Assembly: GCA_034509925.1 (NCBI GenBank)
Contig: CM067538.1
Coordinates: 3,029,001 to 3,093,000 of the forward strand
Length of the DNA: 64,000 nucleotides
From: Hirudinaria manillensis
Lineage: Eukaryota; Annelida; Clitellata; Hirudinida; Hirudinidae
Reading direction: 5' to 3'
Shown: positions 14,501 through 51,182 of the stretch, one piece after another
Position numbering within the stretch: the stretch's first letter is position 1
Layout: each line of letters begins with the position of its first letter
The notes under the pieces: model-generated
Told to the model about the DNA's origin: nothing
The model's input: the letters and a program-made list of their open reading frames with translations, nothing else
Database searches by the model: none
Program-made: the position numbers and the translations under genes

Positions 14501-15553
14501 CATCATCATCTTCTTCATCATCACCATCGAGCCCACGCATATCGTTATTCTCAGCTGGCGGTAAATTCGATCGAGGCGATAATGTGCAATATGAAACTGT
14601 AAATTTTATATAAGATCCGACACCATTTTGACACACTTATGTTCTTGTTTATATTATTATTATTATTTATTAACAATATTACTTTGTATAATTAAATTAA
14701 TAAAACATTTATATACTTGTTTCTTCTGTTATTTAATAACAACACTAGTTTGTTGTCGTTATATTATTAACACATTCATATCAAATGCTTCTATTATTAT
14801 TTTATCTAGAAATGATTAAGTTATTGACATATGTACGCGAATGTAAATATATCCATATGTTTCTGCAATAATAATATTAATAAAATTATATTATATTACT
14901 ATAATATTATTATAATATAATGATATGTTTAATTTATATTAATAATAACATATTATCATAATATTTGCTTTGGCAACATGTCCTTATTGTCTTGATATGA
15001 ATTCTCATTAAACCAATCACAATCTTTGTGTTTAATGCGAGTTTTTTAATTATATTTTATTATTCATTCATGACTCGATGAAATTTAAATTTATTAATTT
15101 CCATTTAAGCTATTAAAAGTTATATTTAAAATTAATTTAAATTTATTAAAACCTTATTTTTCGACAAACTATTAAAATCAATTCCCTAAGTAATTAATTC
15201 AGACTTTGACTTAAATTATAAGCTAAACAGTGCAACCTTTTCAACTTCTGAACTTTAACCTCTCAACCTTAACTTCTTAACTTTAACCTTAACTTCTGAA
15301 TTTTAACCTTAAAACCCTAACTTCTCAGCTTTAACCTTTCAACTTTAACCCCAACATAGGCCTGGAATTCTTCGAGACGTCGGCAAAAGAAAACATCAGC
15401 GTGAAGGCAGTTTTCGAGAGACTGGTGGACATCATCTGCGATAAAATGTCGGAAAGTTTGGACGCCGATGCCAGCCACAGCACGTCTTCGATGCACAACA
15501 GCAGACAACTCAGCGAAGTTCAAACGCCCCACGAGAAAGGTTGCCAGTGCTGA
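3856..15553 (+). CDS. Rab3: Rab3 small GTPase (synaptic vesicle Rab), 4 coding exons
   Basis: Exons: 3856-4080, 9095-9213, 10587-10711 and 15360-15553. They join in phase to a 220-residue protein, the usual Rab3 length. Rab3 is a prenylated GTPase on synaptic and secretory vesicles that controls docking and regulated exocytosis. Visible motifs are the P-loop GNSSVGKT (residues 28-35), the switch I/RabF stretch with [17 protein letters not shown] opening exon 2, NKCD in exon 3, SAKE in exon 4 and a C-terminal CQC double-cysteine prenylation signal. The start ATG at 3856 gives the short variable N-terminus followed by [13 protein letters not shown], which is highly conserved in Rab3. Introns are very long (5.0, 1.4 and 4.6 kb) and full of satellites. 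The intron 2 acceptor lies against a GATTGAA array. An AATAAA occurs about 25 nt after the stop. The family call is secure; expression is not shown. Confidence 0.96.
5215..5460 (-). mobile_element. Tc1/mariner-type transposase relic (C-terminal fragment)
   Basis: On the minus strand near 5432-5400 a degraded version of the WPxxSPDLNPIE catalytic-region signature can be read (WPLFS, stop, LEPIEKY). It is followed, after a poly-A-like tract, by [14 protein letters not shown] at about 5330-5290. Stops and a homopolymer insertion interrupt it, so it cannot encode a transposase. I did not find its terminal inverted repeats. The call rests on a short motif only. Confidence 0.4.
5492..5606. repeat. 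Four copies of a 19-bp self-complementary motif
   Basis: GTATCGGCTATAGCGATAC occurs at 5492-5510 and, with one or a few substitutions, at 5523-5541, 5555-5573 and 5588-5606. The arms GTATCG and CGATAC pair and the middle GCTATAG is nearly self-complementary. Spacers are A-rich and of different lengths (12-14 bp). The region lies inside Rab3 intron 1. Confidence 0.85.
5907..5975. repeat. 32-bp TTGATATCATCTGG repeat, two copies
   Basis: Two consecutive copies of a ~32-bp unit (TTGATATCATCTGGTTGAAT plus an ATACCAACTGA segment). The same unit occurs as a longer array at 9261-9470 in the next Rab3 intron. Confidence 0.85.
6835..7240. repeat. AATTTAAATT and TATTTATT low-complexity array
   Basis: First part (to about 6965): tandem and inverted AATTTAAATTAAATTAATTT elements. 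Second part: imperfect TTATT/ATTAATTA repeats. Pure A/T, with no coding signal. Confidence 0.75.
8422..8620 (+). mobile_element. Short interspersed module with GCGCTATATAAATGACAT and (ATT)n tail
   Basis: A head of about 50 bp (CAGCGCC, TAGCTCACGCGC, GGCGCTATATAAATGACATA) runs directly into a long ATT/ATC microsatellite. The same head and tail occur in both chitinase first introns (20609 and 36611) and in reverse near 58940 and 59340, so it is a dispersed repeat. The simple-repeat tail resembles the 3' end of a SINE or of a microsatellite-tailed non-autonomous element. A complete tRNA-like promoter is not visible. Confidence 0.6.
9261..9470. repeat. Array of the 32-bp TTGATATCATCTGG unit in Rab3 intron 2
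   Basis: About six to seven copies of the unit, including some truncated or shuffled ones, beginning 48 bp after the exon 2 donor. TTGATATCA is self-complementary, so each copy can form a short hairpin. It shares its sequence with the two-copy array in intron 1 (5907-5975). Confidence 0.85.
10410..10580. repeat. GATTGAA(T/G/A) array abutting Rab3 exon 3
   Basis: About nineteen copies of an 8-10-bp unit (ATTGAAATG / ATTGAATTG), ending only 6 bp before the exon 3 acceptor AG at 10585-10586. The array replaces what would normally be a pyrimidine-rich tract. TGATTGA resembles a branch-point consensus, so many redundant branch sites are conceivable. That is inference. Confidence 0.85.
12240..12690 (-). 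mobile_element. Tc3-like (Tc1/mariner superfamily) transposase relic
   Basis: Reading the minus strand from 12690 downward gives [10 protein letters not shown], stop, DGPDGYY. Next come [15 protein letters not shown] and [12 protein letters not shown] (the second catalytic Asp region), then [20 protein letters not shown] and [10 protein letters not shown] at the C-terminus. These match the order of the Tc3-type DDE transposase. The third acidic motif (SPDLNPIE) is missing through an internal deletion, several stops are present, and the 5' part is replaced by the (GTGA)n tract. It is therefore a dead copy. I could not define its terminal repeats. Confidence 0.75.
12691..12753. repeat. (GTGA)n microsatellite
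   Basis: Around fifteen perfect GTGA repeats at the broken 5' end of the Tc3-like relic. Confidence 0.95.
12948..13068. repeat. TTCATTCATCCACTACACCATCCC minisatellite
   Basis: About four to five copies of a 24-28-bp unit, the length differing by one TTCA. Open in all three plus-strand frames, which explains the spurious Ser/His/Pro-rich translations. Confidence 0.85.
13848..13982. repeat. 23-bp minisatellite
   Basis: About six nearly perfect copies of a unit containing TTAAATAGTATGACATGTAA. ACATGT inside the unit is palindromic. Inside Rab3 intron 3. Confidence 0.9.
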
Positions 15554-17305
15554 GAAAGAAAGAACGAACGAACGAACGAATAAACGAAAAAAGAAGAGAA
15601 AGAATTCGTTTCAAGTTATATTTATAATCGATTAATCCATGCCTGTGAAAATTATTTATTGCCATGCCGTTACTTATTGATAAAGATGCAGAACATATTT
15701 TTGATAATAGCCGGCCAATTGACTTTAAAAATCAATTCTTCTCACTTTTTTAAATTCCGTGAAAACATTATTGCGTCCAATACTGATAAGCCTGCTATAG
15801 GACCAATTATTTCAATATTCTGCTTCCTAATCGTTGGTCCCATCAATTGTTGTCAGACATTCCAGAACCGTAATCTCATCAAGTATTGTAATTCATATTG
15901 TAATTCAAGTATTGTAGCTCATGTTGTAACTTATCGTAACTCGTTGTAAAGTGTCACATTCCAAAATATTATCCACCCCTAATCGGGAGCATGAAAGCTT
16001 GAATGGATTTCAGTTGTTGATCTATTTTGAGAATCTTAGTAATTGGTAAACGAAACCGAATGAAGAACTGGGAAGACATAATATTATTAACTAACACAAG
16101 TACAAACACTTTACATCTAAACATCGTTAAACATAAAACAGTCTTAAAAGAGAAACAACAGAGAATCAACAAACAAAAGTAAAAACGAAAGACTTTTACG
16201 ACTACTCCATAAAATCCAACAAATACAAACTACCACAACGATGCCATTGAAAACATCAGAAGCTTTGAAACCGAGAATTGGTCAAAGATGACGGTGAAGA
16301 AGCTTTAAAATATGTTGATGTTCGACATCAAAGTCACTTTATAACGGAGATGAATCTGAGTATCAGAGATTAATGAATAATAATGTCTAATAATAATAAT
16401 AATGATGTAATAATTAAAATAATTAATGAACAAATAAACACATAAACATATAAATAAACAATTAATTAAACAAATAAATAAGATCTTTCCAACCATATTC
16501 CGAGAAAATGAATAGAAATTCTATCGCTGACTCGTTTGCCGCGCATTTATTTTATGTTCGCAACCCAATTTCTTTTATTTTGGTGTAAAATCTGAAAAAA
16601 AGAAAGAGTGCGAGAATCAATTTCATAGTTAGAGCTCAGTTGAGCAGCCTAGTTTAAAATTTATGTTAAATAATAAAAGTATTTGTGAAAATACTAAAAG
16701 TAATGAAACTCAGGAGTTTGTTAGGGAAACACAACAGTACTGCTAAGACTTTATTAAATTGGTTGGTTGGTCGGTTGGTTGGTTGAATGGCTGGTTGGAT
16801 GTTGTGGACTCAAGAAGTTAATAAATTAGGATGATTATGACTGAATTATTAATAGGTCAACTCAAGTGCAAACAGAATATTAAGTCTAGTTTGTTCGTTA
16901 ATATTTCATAAATGCTTATAAATATAAATTGCAAAATATAAATTGTATAAAACTGAATTCAGTTTCACGCTCCATAACTTCTGACGCTGAAACGCTAAAA
17001 ATGTTTCCAACGAATTTTCTGTAATATTTCGTTTCAGTCACATTTCGGATTAGTGAAGTGAAAGTGTTTTTTGAATGCGGCTGTGAAGTATCATCCATCA
17101 TTAAATTGATTTATGATTTTCAGTGTCACGAGCTGAACGAAAACAGAAACTTTTTGTTTTTTTATGAACTCCTGTCCGTGCATTCCCAGTGAACGAGTTT
17201 TTACTTTCATTTTAAACAATTCCGATAAAACGATAGTCTGAAAAAATAATCCACCAACTGAATATTTAAAATTATTTTGAACGGATTTGAAAGGAATTTA
17301 ACAAA
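15554..17305. other. Intergenic region after Rab3
   Basis: Rab3 3' flank with AATAAA near 15579. The rest is AT-rich with no conserved coding signal. A short GGTT tract is present at about 16758-16790. Open frames of 60-95 codons on both strands have no recognisable domain or splice context. Confidence 0.6.
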
Positions 17306-17670
17306 TCTATATAAATAAAAATGCAATGTATGTTTGTAACATGCAAATGTTCTCTGAAAGTACTTAACCAATTGCTTTGAAATTTTGACACAACATAGTG
17401 CTCGATCAGGGGAGTGTTTGTATATAGGTCTCATATATGTGCCACAACTACATCATGTAAAAATACGCTTTTTTCGCAAATCCGGCCATCTTGCCACGAC
17501 GACGTCACGGCCTGATCTATGTAAATAAACTTTAGCGAGACATTAAAAAGCTTAAAATAACGTAATGACTCAAGCATTGTGAAATTGTAAAAATAAACAT
17601 ATTTGAAAATTTCTTTCTTATAAAATTAAGCAGACCGAGCCACAGCAACGCGTGGCTGGGCACCACTAGT
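17306..17670 (+). mobile_element. Non-autonomous Helitron (365 bp)
   Basis: Begins TCTATATAAATAAAAATG at 17306 and ends CACTAGT at 17670. A hairpin GCCAC (17639-17643) / GTGGC (17652-17656) lies 9-10 bp before the terminal CTAGT. It is inserted between an A (17305) and a T (17671), with no target duplication. The 5' TC, the 3' CTRR-type end with upstream hairpin and insertion between A and T are the defining Helitron features. It encodes no Rep/helicase, so it would need an autonomous partner. The boundaries look intact. Confidence 0.85.
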
Positions 17671-17877
17671 TCTCAATAAAATATATATACATTAGGTTGT
17701 AATACAAATAACAATTGTAGCTGATAACGTGAAAGGCTGAATCTAGGGTGATTGAGACTTAAGTTCAGACATTAGCAGTCCTAATGAATCGTGTGGAAGA
17801 CCTGCCTTCATCAGCGCTACATAAATGATTACAGAATGGTTTTAAGCGACTGAAGGAGGCGCTATATAAGTTTGACA
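17671..17877. other. Intergenic spacer with partial GCGCTATATAAG module
   Basis: AT-rich spacer. From about 17812 it carries CAGCGCTACATAAATG and GGCGCTATATAAG motifs resembling the dispersed GCGCTATATAAATG module, but without the (ATT)n tail. It ends directly against the LTR at 17878. Confidence 0.45.
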
Positions 17878-18936
17878 TGTAATAACCCGGGGTCCTCAAA
17901 CTAATTATGGCAGGTCAGGTTTATTGAAAGTGTTCAGATGGCTATTCAATGCCTAATTGTCCAGGTCTTAGAAACTGCTAATTCTCTCGCTCTCTGCTTT
18001 CGCTCTGACTCTCCCTCTGCCTTGCTCGTTTCCCGATATGTTGAGCTGCATAATCAAACCTAACCGAAGACTCTGTATAATAGCTCTAATTTTATATCGT
18101 CATATAATTTTAAATAATTCTTTTAATTATTTATTTTCAGGGTTATAACATTGCCCCCTCCTTAAATCTGTTCCTCCCGAATAGACATCCATTCCATTTT
18201 CATTTTCACTTTAGGAACGTGATCCGATTGCTTCCAGACAATTTCTTCACTGTGAATCCAAGATCCTTTTGCGTTGTCTTCTTCTGGGATTTCTGTTTCC
18301 TCCGTTCTGCTCCTGTGCCCCGCAACTTTCAGTCGCGGAACATTGCCACTTCCAAATTCATCCTGCTCCACCATATCGCCAGATCCCAAACTCTCTACAG
18401 GATCACCTGCTCACCTTCCATACGATGCACTGTCCCATCACTCCCGAAATCCTCTAGCACTCCCTTTTGTTATCTCCAATGGAGCCGAAACATCCGAAGG
18501 CTCCATTGGTTTAGCTGGTTCCACGGGTTCTTCCGAAAACTCCACCTGCTCAAGTATTAACTTCGTATGCTCCACTGACAACTCTATAAGCTTCATCATT
18601 AACTCCTCGGGCTGCACTAATAACTCCACAGGATCTGCTGGTAAATCCATGGGCTCTTCCAAAGGCTCCACTTGCTCCAATTGATCCACTAATACCTTCG
18701 TGAGCTCTCTGGGCACTGTCGATGATTCCATGTGTTCCAATGGCGAGTCTTCTAAGTCCGCCATCACGCACGCACTGTGGATGGGTCTTCTGATGACTCC
18801 ATCCTAATGCTGTCAGAAACTGTACCTAGAATATCTTTCCACTTCTAAATAATAAAGCCTCTACCTTAGTTATTCTTGGATTTCCCTTCACTGTAGATCC
18901 AACTCCTGACACCAATGTAATAATCCGGGGTCCTCT
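17878..18936 (-). mobile_element. Degenerate SAP-family non-autonomous LTR retrotransposon
   Basis: Older relative of the element at 37743-39683. The left LTR (17878-18150, 273 bp) starts TGTAATAACCCGGGGTCCTC and ends with ATAACA. It is followed by a minus-strand polypurine tract (TTAAGGAGGGGGCAA, 18151-18165). The internal part (18162-18767, minus) retains reading fragments matching the C-terminal half of the SAP-ORF (PMDLPAD, DVSAPLEITKGSAR, VPRLKVAGHRSR) but has frameshifts and lacks the SAP-domain half. The primer-binding-site motif TGGTGTCAGGAGTTGGAT is preserved just left of 18916. The right LTR survives only as ~20 bp (18916-18936). Not functional. Confidence 0.85.
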
Positions 18937-19532
18937 ATAAATTCGACTTAATTTTTAAACATTTTAAAAATGACCAGTTTGTATTTTCGGACTGTAACAG
19001 TCGGAGGAGTAACAGTCTGAGATGCGATCAAATTATTTCCTTTCAACAGCTTTGTTGTAAATTGCATCCAGGATGTTGTCCTATAATTAATTCGTGCAAT
19101 TAATGTATCAAGTGTCGCCTCATTTTTTGCGAAAAAATAATTTATTAATAAAAAGAAGAGAGAAAGCTATTCTTAATCTTTTGGTTGTACAAGGAAGGTG
19201 GATCATTTCACTAAGACGTACAATTGCATAGAATGGAATAAAAAGCCAATTTAAATGCTCGGAAATGTAGAAGCAGATAATCGGACGAGAACAGAGAAGT
19301 GAAATACAACGAGTGAAGGCCAAAATTATTCGTGTACGATTGCCACTCGTAATTGGCAATTGTAAATGATGATCAGCAAGCTTGATGACTTCCGAAGATG
19401 ATGAGGATTTTGACGACGACGACGACGATGATGATGGTATTTCCAATTTCTCAAAAACATTCGATGTTTGCCGTTAGAATGACTGCCAAAAGAAGAGGAA
19501 AAAGTTGACAAACGACTTATGACCTATTACGT
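18937..19532. other. Intergenic spacer left of duplicated unit 1
   Basis: No gene recognised. Contains a (GAC/GAT)n stretch near 19410-19437. The left edge of the sequence shared with duplicate unit 2 is around 19533. Confidence 0.6.
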
Positions 19533-19772
19533 TTCTGTGAAGTAATACCAGATGTAAATAACAATATTGATGATAAGAGAATAGTAATATTAATAATAAT
19601 AATAATAATTTACATTTATTTAGCCAATTTTTAACGTGCTCCATTTTATATCCAAAGGGATAAAAGGGCACCAATAATAATCATAACCATAACAACAATC
19701 ACTGATTGATTGATTGATGATAATGATGAAAATAAAAATAATTTCAAGAGATCGCCTTCGTGCTGAAATTGG

Positions 19773-19778
19773 TATAAA
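19773..19778 (+). promoter_or_regulatory. TATA box of chitinase copy 1
   Basis: TATAAA in GGTATAAAAGCTCGG, 41 bp upstream of the start codon at 19814. That leaves room for a very short 5' UTR. The same box is conserved in copy 2 (35122-35127). Confidence 0.75.
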
Positions 19779-19813
19779 AGCTCGGTTGTGATGGGCAAAT
19801 GTCATTGACGACG

Positions 19814-32514
<12,701 letters not shown>

Positions 32515-33194
32515 ACAATGGAATTTAAATTTTTGCAAGTGATTGGAAAGCTATTAATCAAGAGACTTATGTATTAGAGTTGTGGCTCAGATGATCATAA
32601 TATAACGTGTGCTATTTGCCGAGGGAAGAACACTTGCTTCGTATTGATTTTATCTACTTTTTAATGTTTTTCTTACGAATTACTTGGTATTTTTCAGTTG
32701 CTTTTAATAAATTTTATACGAATTTTATTTAAGAATTTAATGGTTAAAGATTCAAAGAAATTAAATTAATTTCAAGTACTTTCAGCGTTCGGGTAAGGAT
32801 AACTCGAACAACCTCTATCAACCAAAGAAACAATCCTTCTTGTTTTTAAAGAGAATGAAATGCAAAGATATTTATTTCTTTGAAAAAACCCAAATATGAA
32901 ATCACGAAAAGAGGAAGACATGGGTCTCCTGGTTATGGGGCCGCCATTACTAACAATATTTTTGGACAAATAATCAAATTTAAAAATTACAGTATATCTA
33001 AAATCGTAGTTAAACTCGATGAAGATATTCCAAATAAATCTGTTTATTATATTTTATAAATTTGAATTATATTTTAAATAAATTTGGATAAAATTTGAAA
33101 TTCAAATTATAATCATTTTACTCCGTTAACTGCTCAATTGATAACAACACTTCCCGTTCAGAAGGCAGGGAATGTTCTCCAGAAACCGATTGAT

Positions 33195-34468
<1,274 letters not shown>

Positions 34469-35034
34469 CCAAGCAGAGACGCAAAGCTGTGTGTTGAAGT
34501 TGTCCTCAGGGGAATGAAATTGAAAAATGGCAAAGAGCGCTCTTTGCCGAACTTGAGTTGTAAACTTTCAAAAGTGATGATGCAAAATACTACCTGATGA
34601 CGTTTTTTAAGCAAATAAGTATTTGACGATTTGAATTCATGAATTAATTAATTGTTTGAAGTAATAATTAATTAATTAATTATTACATTTATATATTTAT
34701 ATATTTATAAACATTTATAGAGAATCACTGCCAGAATCAGATTTAAAACCGATCCTTTAATGCAATCTGCAATCATTAAAATGTCTTCAATGGAGGTATT
34801 TTTAGATTAAAGAAATTAAAACAGGATTTAAAAACCATTTTCTTTTATATCTTACTCTCATATTTTATATTTGAATAAACAGTATTTAATTGTCAATTAA
34901 TTGATTGATTAATTAAATATTAAACCATTTTAAAGAGACTATTACAAGCGAAATAGAGAAATGATTTTCATTTTTTAAAGCGCTTGTAAAATCCATCTAT
35001 TATTATTATTATTAGTCTTACGAGCTTCACGTTC
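34469..35034. other. Spacer between the duplicated units
   Basis: About 570 bp of AT-rich DNA with TAATTAATTA and TATATTTATA runs. No gene or transposon signature seen. The copy of the left unit boundary starts near 35035. Confidence 0.65.
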
Positions 35035-35121
35035 CTGTGAAGTAATACCGGATGTAAATAACAATATTGATGATAAGAGAATAATAATAATTTCAAGAGA
35101 TAGCTTTCGTGCTGAAATGGG

Positions 35122-35127
35122 TATAAA
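35122..35127 (+). promoter_or_regulatory. TATA box of chitinase copy 2
   Basis: TATAAA in GGGTATAAAAGCTCGG, 41 bp upstream of the start codon at 35163. Same spacing and sequence as in copy 1. Confidence 0.75.
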
Positions 35128-35162
35128 AGCTCGGCTGTGATGGGCAAATGTCGTTGACGACG

Positions 35163-47634
<12,472 letters not shown>

Positions 47635-48343
47635 TGGAAATGTTTAATCAATTCTAAAGTTTTAATAACTTAGACAATGGAATTTAAATTTTTGCAAGTG
47701 ATTGGAAAGCTATTAATCAAGAGACTTATGTATTAGAGTTGTGGCTCAGATGATCATAATATAACGTGTGCTATTTGCAGAGGGAAGAATAGAACTTGCT
47801 TCGTATTGATTTTATCTACTTTTTAATGTTTTTCTTACGAATTACTTGGTGTTTTTCAGCTGCTTTTAATAAATTTTATACGAATTTAAAAGATTCAAAG
47901 AAATTAAATTAATTTCAAGTACTTTCAGCTTTCGGGTAAGGATAACTCGAACAGCCTCTGTCAACCAAAGAAACAATCTTTCTTGTTTTTAAAGAGAATG
48001 AAATGCAAAGATATTTATTTCTTTGAAAAACCCGAATACGAAATCGAGAAAAGAAGACGACCATAGGGGATAGTCTCCTGCGAATGGGCCGCCAGTACTA
48101 ACAATATTTTTGGACAAATAATCAAATTTAAAAAATTACTGTGTATCTAAAATCGTAGTTAAACTCAATGAAGATATTCCAAATAAATCTGTTTATTATA
48201 TTTTATAAATTTGAATTATATTTTAAATAAATTTGGATAAAATTTGAAATTCAAATTATAATCATTTTACTCCGTTAACTGCTCAATTGATAACAACACT
48301 TCCCGTTCAGAAGGCAGGGAATGTTCTCCAGAAACCGATTGAT

Positions 48344-49426
48344 TTATTTCCTGGCAAAGTTCTTGTTATAATAGTCTTTTGACTTCTGAATTGAATGGCT
48401 CTTGCTCTTAACCCTGTCCTCGAGACTAGTTCTCGTTTGACTCATATTTGTTATGGCGGGCATCAATAAGAATTCATGATCGGGTTGTTCCTCTTTGTTT
48501 TCCTTGTTGTCGACATCTTTGTATCGCTTGATTTTCTCTCGTCTGTCACTGTCCCTCTCTTTTGCGTTTGAAATCATCGCCTTTCTCATCTCCTCCTTCT
48601 CGGATTCTGTCAATTTCCTTCTTTTTGGTAACTCTTGAAAAGGTTTTTTTACGCTGATGTTTCTATAGTCGACCTGTTTGTGTTGATAAACGGATCGGTT
48701 TGATTTCACTTCGAGTCCAAATTTAGTCTTCTTTCTTGGATAATCTTCATCACTCGAGTAACCATGGATCTCTTTAGATGGACCATCAGAACTTTGATCT
48801 TTTCTACTCATCCTTCTTTCACTGTCTCGAATGTCATTGCGACTTGTGTTTTTTGAATTTGTTCCACTTTGCTTTACTAAATCTTCGATCAACTTGTTAT
48901 CTGAATTATCGGCTTTCCTTTTCTTGATTTCAAGATATTTTTTCAATAATTCGTCTGCTTCTTCGTCACTCGAACTCGAATCTCTTCTTGACCTTTTGGA
49001 CTTTTTTGAACTTTTACTTTCTTTATCCTCTCTTTCCTTCTTCATAGCTTCCTTCAACTTGTTCATCTTTACAGGGTTCTCAAGGATCCTTCTCTTGGCT
49101 TCCATCTCCTTCTGCTTGATGACGTACATAGGATCTTCTTTCATTTTCTCCTGCATGTCCAACTTCGCTCGTCTTGCGATGACATCAGAGAAAAGGGCAC
49201 CGGGAGAGTCGGTCGAAGTCCGTGGCTCTTCGAATGCTGAATCGGTGAACGCCTTGTCCACTTTCCTACCCAGAAGATATTCCTCGCTATCGACGTTATG
49301 CTCCTTGTACATCCACTCCATTTTGCCACCTTCAACTCCATCTTTTCTTTCTCGAAGGACCTCCATCAATTTCCTTCGCTCGTCGTTGCTCATGTCCTTG
49401 AATTTCTGTAGGATTTCCTTTTCCAT
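48344..49426 (-). CDS. CWC25: CWC25-type spliceosome-associated protein, intact
   Basis: 360 residues, single exon. CWC25 (CCDC49) joins the activated spliceosome and supports the first transesterification step in the nucleus. Family signs: the N-terminal KMEWMYKEHNVDSEEYLLGR motif (CWC25 proteins carry WMYKGP...EEYLLGR); a Lys/Glu/Ser/Arg-rich low-complexity middle with KKSKRSRRDSSSSDEEADEL; KKYLEIKKRK; and a C-terminal MSQTRTSLEDRVKSKSHSIQ block ending in NKNFARK. Human CWC25 is longer, so this is a compact form. No introns. It is transcribed away from TAF7, with 1.75 kb between the starts. A broken partial copy lies at 33195-34115. Confidence 0.88.
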   Translation of the reverse strand: MEKEILQKFKDMSNDERRKLMEVLRERKDGVEGGKMEWMYKEHNVDSEEYLLGRKVDKAFTDSAFEEPRTSTDSPGALFSDVIARRAKLDMQEKMKEDPMYVIKQKEMEAKRRILENPVKMNKLKEAMKKEREDKESKSSKKSKRSRRDSSSSDEEADELLKKYLEIKKRKADNSDNKLIEDLVKQSGTNSKNTSRNDIRDSERRMSRKDQSSDGPSKEIHGYSSDEDYPRKKTKFGLEVKSNRSVYQHKQVDYRNISVKKPFQELPKRRKLTESEKEEMRKAMISNAKERDSDRREKIKRYKDVDNKENKEEQPDHEFLLMPAITNMSQTRTSLEDRVKSKSHSIQKSKDYYNKNFARK

Positions 49427-51182
49427 GATATTTTTTAAATTATTTACGATAGTATAAAGTTTGAATGCGACTAATTTTTGTTTTTTGTAATCTCTAAATT
49501 TTAGCTTTGTGGATTATCTTCAAATAAAAGATTCTTTAAATTGTTTAAATAATATATAATTTATTTTAAAAAATTTATTACTCTAAAGGCAATAAAATAT
49601 TTTATTAACGATTAATAATAATTTTTAATAATAACGAAAAAATTAATTTGTAGTTTTTAATTATTTGAATGTTATCTAATTATTAATGAAATAATTAAAA
49701 CAGTGATTTTTAATCATTACAACGCGTATTGCTTAGTATTATACAAGACTTAGGATCTTTGCATTTTGACTTTAATAATGTATGACAATGAATGATGGTA
49801 TCTGGTGGGAGTTAAGTGTTCATACATATTCTGATTACGTCTAATGAGCCAGGCGTGGCTAATATTCTTTTTAACTTTAAAATCAAGGTTGGTAAGTCTT
49901 ACCAGTCTTATGGATCGTCCGCAGACCAGGGCAAATCTTACTAGGGGATTTTAACCGGGAAATTGGTAGATTATTTGGTTAAGGTGTTTAAGACGTTAGA
50001 ATTTTTTTTTAAATACAAGCAACATCGGACTTAAGAGTTGTAATGAGATATTACGTTAAAATTACATTAATGATGTAGAATTACAAGTTGCTCTTAACTT
50101 TATGCTTAAGAAACTGTATCAGTTTAAAAACAGTTTTGAAAATAAAGTCTAATCCTGTTCCTGTCGATATGCTAGTAAAGATTGGATAACGATGTAAATA
50201 AATGTCAATAACATCCGGGACGTTACTTTTGGCTTTAACATAAAATTTGTCAAGACAATGATATAGTAATTGTTGCATTACCATTTTGTGTTCGAAAAGT
50301 GATATATGGCAGTCAGACACTGACAATTGGCTAAATGCTAAAAACCTAAAGTCATCTGAAGAGATAGATTTGGTCGTAACCGCTCACAGAATCCACAAGG
50401 CAACACAGCACGGAGCAGAGGCCTTTACGAGCCAAAAGCATACTGGAAGCACCGTCCTGATCATCTACGTGGTTATATAACGACCTTTGATAAACATCCA
50501 TCGATCACCTGGGAATACATAAAATCTGACGATAGCCATTAACTAACCAAAGCTTTATTGAATTAAATTATTATCGCTAATCTAAATTACTAATATTAAC
50601 TAATTAACTAATAGTTAATGACTTAAACTTTGAAGAATGTCACAAACCGATGAATTAAATACTTTACAGGTAAAGTGATCTCGTAATGAACTAAAACCGA
50701 CCAATCCTCTACCTTGGATTTTTTTACAATTTTAGGATTAATGACGAATGTTTTGAAATGAAAACGAATTTGAAAAATATTTTTATAAATGCGTACATTT
50801 TCGGTATTTTTATAAAGTGAGAAACTCTAAGTTTCCAATTAAAAATTCAATTTTGTAAAATTTTTAATATATTTATTATCACAAAATACTCATAAATCCT
50901 TGTTATGCACAAATATAATGAAAATTATTATTTGAGGAGTGAGCGAAAAATAAGTAAAAATATTTATCCCCTGGAAATGTGCAAGAGTTTATCTATTTGA
51001 TCGTCAATCTCTTCGCCGAATAAACTAGTGGTTTTAAAAATTTAGCGATAATGACGTCATAACTTTTTGATGCTATTCGCTATCTTTCTTTTGCAAGGCA
51101 TACAATTGAAATAATTTTGATCTTTTCAAATAAACAAATCTTTCTGTACCGAAGACCTTCACAAATCCCAACTTAACAAAGA
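49427..51182. other. Intergenic region between divergent CWC25 and TAF7
   Basis: AT-rich region with no recognised coding exon. It must contain both promoters, but I see no distinctive TATA or initiator motif. Open frames near 50081-50480 lack any recognisable domain. Confidence 0.6.

Larger units (their letters stand above)
10712..15359 (+). other. Rab3 intron 3
   Basis: GT at 10712, AG at 15358-15359. Contains a Tc3-like transposase relic (12240-12690), a (GTGA)n tract, a TTCATTCATCCA minisatellite (12948-13068), an ATTCCAGTGAATGGAATGCA repeat (about 13350-13412) and a 23-bp array (13848-13982). The last ~120 bp is a CTTTAACCTT-rich pyrimidine tract before exon 4. No additional exon was recognised. 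A (TTG)n tract sits near 14055-14095. Confidence 0.75.

Noticed and set aside
50081..50480. Small genes between CWC25 and TAF7
   Set aside because: Open frames of 64-81 codons overlap on both strands without conserved motif or splice signals.
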